Program-made: the position numbers and the translations under genes
The notes under the pieces: model-generated
Seen by the model: only the letters and a program-made list of their open reading frames with translations
What the model was told of the DNA's origin: nothing
Database searches by the model: none
NCBI GenBank assembly: GCA_018820005.1
Contig: JAHJOS010000591.1
Location: 1-13,456, forward strand
Origin: Alphaproteobacteria bacterium
GTDB lineage: Bacteria; Pseudomonadota; Alphaproteobacteria; Rhizobiales; Devosiaceae
Reading direction: 5' to 3'
Length of the DNA: 13,456 nt
Part shown: in pieces, positions 12,746 through 13,456 of the stretch
Layout: each line of letters opens with the position of its first letter
How positions within the stretch are numbered: position 1 is the first letter of the stretch

Positions 12746-13456
12746 ATGCAGGGAATAGAGCTGTCGCGGCGTTTCTATCAGGAGATCGTGCGGCCCTGGC
12801 TGGATGCAGCCGCGCCCGGTCTGCCCCATGCCGCCGCGCTGATCGGCTATGGCTCGGAACTGCTGGGCTTTGATGACGAGATCTCGCGCGACCACAATTG
12901 GGGCCCGCGCGTCCATATCATCGTCACCCGCGAGCAGTTTGACGCCCATGCCCGCGACCTCGTGACGGCGTTTGATGGCGTGGCTCCCATGCACTTTGCC
13001 GGCGAGCCGATCGGCTGGCGCAGTCGACCGCATCCGCCCGCCAGTGGCGTGGAGGCTGCTGGCTCTGCCCAGCACGGCCTCGAGTTCCACACGCTCGAAG
13101 CCAGCCTTGAGCGCCATTTGGCCGTGCGCTCGCTTGCGGACCTGCCCGATGTGCGCTGGCTGAGCTTTGCCGAGCAGCGGCTCTTGGCCTTCACCGCCGG
13201 CGCCGTCTTTCACGATGACGATGGTCGGTTGACCCAGGCGCGGGCGCGCCTGGCTTATTTCCCCGACGATATCTGGCACTATAAGATTGCCTGCCAGTGG
13301 CGCCGCATTGCCGAGCAGCAGGCCTTTGTCGGCCGTGCCGGCATGGTGGGCGATGATCTGGGCTCGCGCATCATTGCCGCAAGATTGGCGCATGACGTGA
13401 TGAGCATGGGCTTCCTGCTCGAGCGGCGCTATGCCCCCTATGCCAAATGGTTCGGC
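12746..13456 (+). CDS. DUF4037 domain protein (C-terminus cut by window edge)
   Basis: First 237 residues of a DUF4037 family protein; the rest lies beyond the window. The N-terminal region carries the nucleotidyltransferase-like motif GYGSELLGFDDEISRDHNWGPR: Gly36-Ser37, acidic Asp43-Asp44, and Asp49-His50-Asn51-Trp52. Later blocks typical of the family are YFPDDIWHYKIACQWRRI, then EQQAFVGRAGMVGDDLGSR, then LLERRYAPYAKWFG. From memory of the family, DHDWGPR is the common form; here the second Asp is Asn, which could affect metal binding if the fold is catalytic. The ATG at 12746 follows GGGGGGAGA (12734-12742). It starts 46 bases after the corrected halogenase stop; only a weak hairpin (TTTGC-CCGGC-GCAAA, 12704-12718) lies between, so the two genes are probably one unit. 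No biochemical function is established that I know of. Confidence 0.85.
   Translation, partial: MQGIELSRRFYQEIVRPWLDAAAPGLPHAAALIGYGSELLGFDDEISRDHNWGPRVHIIVTREQFDAHARDLVTAFDGVAPMHFAGEPIGWRSRPHPPASGVEAAGSAQHGLEFHTLEASLERHLAVRSLADLPDVRWLSFAEQRLLAFTAGAVFHDDDGRLTQARARLAYFPDDIWHYKIACQWRRIAEQQAFVGRAGMVGDDLGSRIIAARLAHDVMSMGFLLERRYAPYAKWFG

Noticed and set aside
12347..13393. 348-codon minus-strand open frame across the halogenase end and DUF4037 gene
   Set aside because: Crosses two plus-strand genes that have good ribosome binding sites and family motifs; its own translation has none.
1..13456. Search for CRISPR, toxin-antitoxin, phage-defence or mobile-element signatures
   Set aside because: No repeat-spacer array, transposase, integrase, terminal inverted repeats or defence-protein motifs were visible.

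Overview
The window looks like a chromosomal segment of a high-GC alphaproteobacterium. The best guess is the order Hyphomicrobiales, possibly a Devosia-like genus. This is inferred from a GapR/DUF2312 nucleoid protein, a DUF1036 gene directly ahead of pyruvate kinase, a DUF2147 protein and the YcbB/DUF882 wall-enzyme pair. No rRNA or other taxonomic marker is present. I see no tRNA, CRISPR array, insertion sequence, integrase or prophage gene.

Left part (1-2357): a two-gene minus-strand unit encodes a secreted DUF1036 protein and then pyruvate kinase, whose C-terminus runs off the left edge. It diverges from the plus-strand gene for GapR. Next come a RidA/YjgF-type deaminase on the plus strand (2516-2869) and a convergent GntR/FCD regulator on the minus strand. 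The two share a strong hairpin between their ends that can act as a bidirectional terminator.

Middle (3692-6834): three minus-strand genes lie far enough apart to have separate control. They are a 77-residue stand-alone flagellar rod/hook C-terminal-like protein with a good sigma70-type promoter, a DUF2147 secreted protein whose signal peptide is split from the mature part by a one-base frameshift, and dxs. Dxs makes 1-deoxy-D-xylulose 5-phosphate for the MEP isoprenoid pathway, and its ribosome binding site favours a TTG start. A perfect 16-bp palindrome built on ACGTTTACGT lies in the DUF2147 upstream region.

Cell-wall block (6968-10616): a YcbB-type L,D-transpeptidase is followed on the same strand by a DUF882/M15 peptidase resembling MepK (YcbK) with a long low-complexity tail. 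The first type of enzyme makes 3-3 peptidoglycan cross-links and the second type can cut them. The same two families are neighbours in E. coli (ycbB-ycbK).

Right part (10617-13456): this part looks accessory. A start-less relic of an autotransporter beta-helix passenger lies on the minus strand at 10828-11097. It is followed by a plus-strand pair: a flavin-dependent tryptophan-halogenase-family enzyme with full catalytic motifs but a one-base C-tract frameshift near its end, and a DUF4037 protein that runs off the right edge. The relic suggests a rearrangement junction beside the conserved wall genes. The most noteworthy items are the halogenase/DUF4037 pair, the relic, the two clean single-base frameshifts, the 16-bp palindrome and the small flagellar-like protein.
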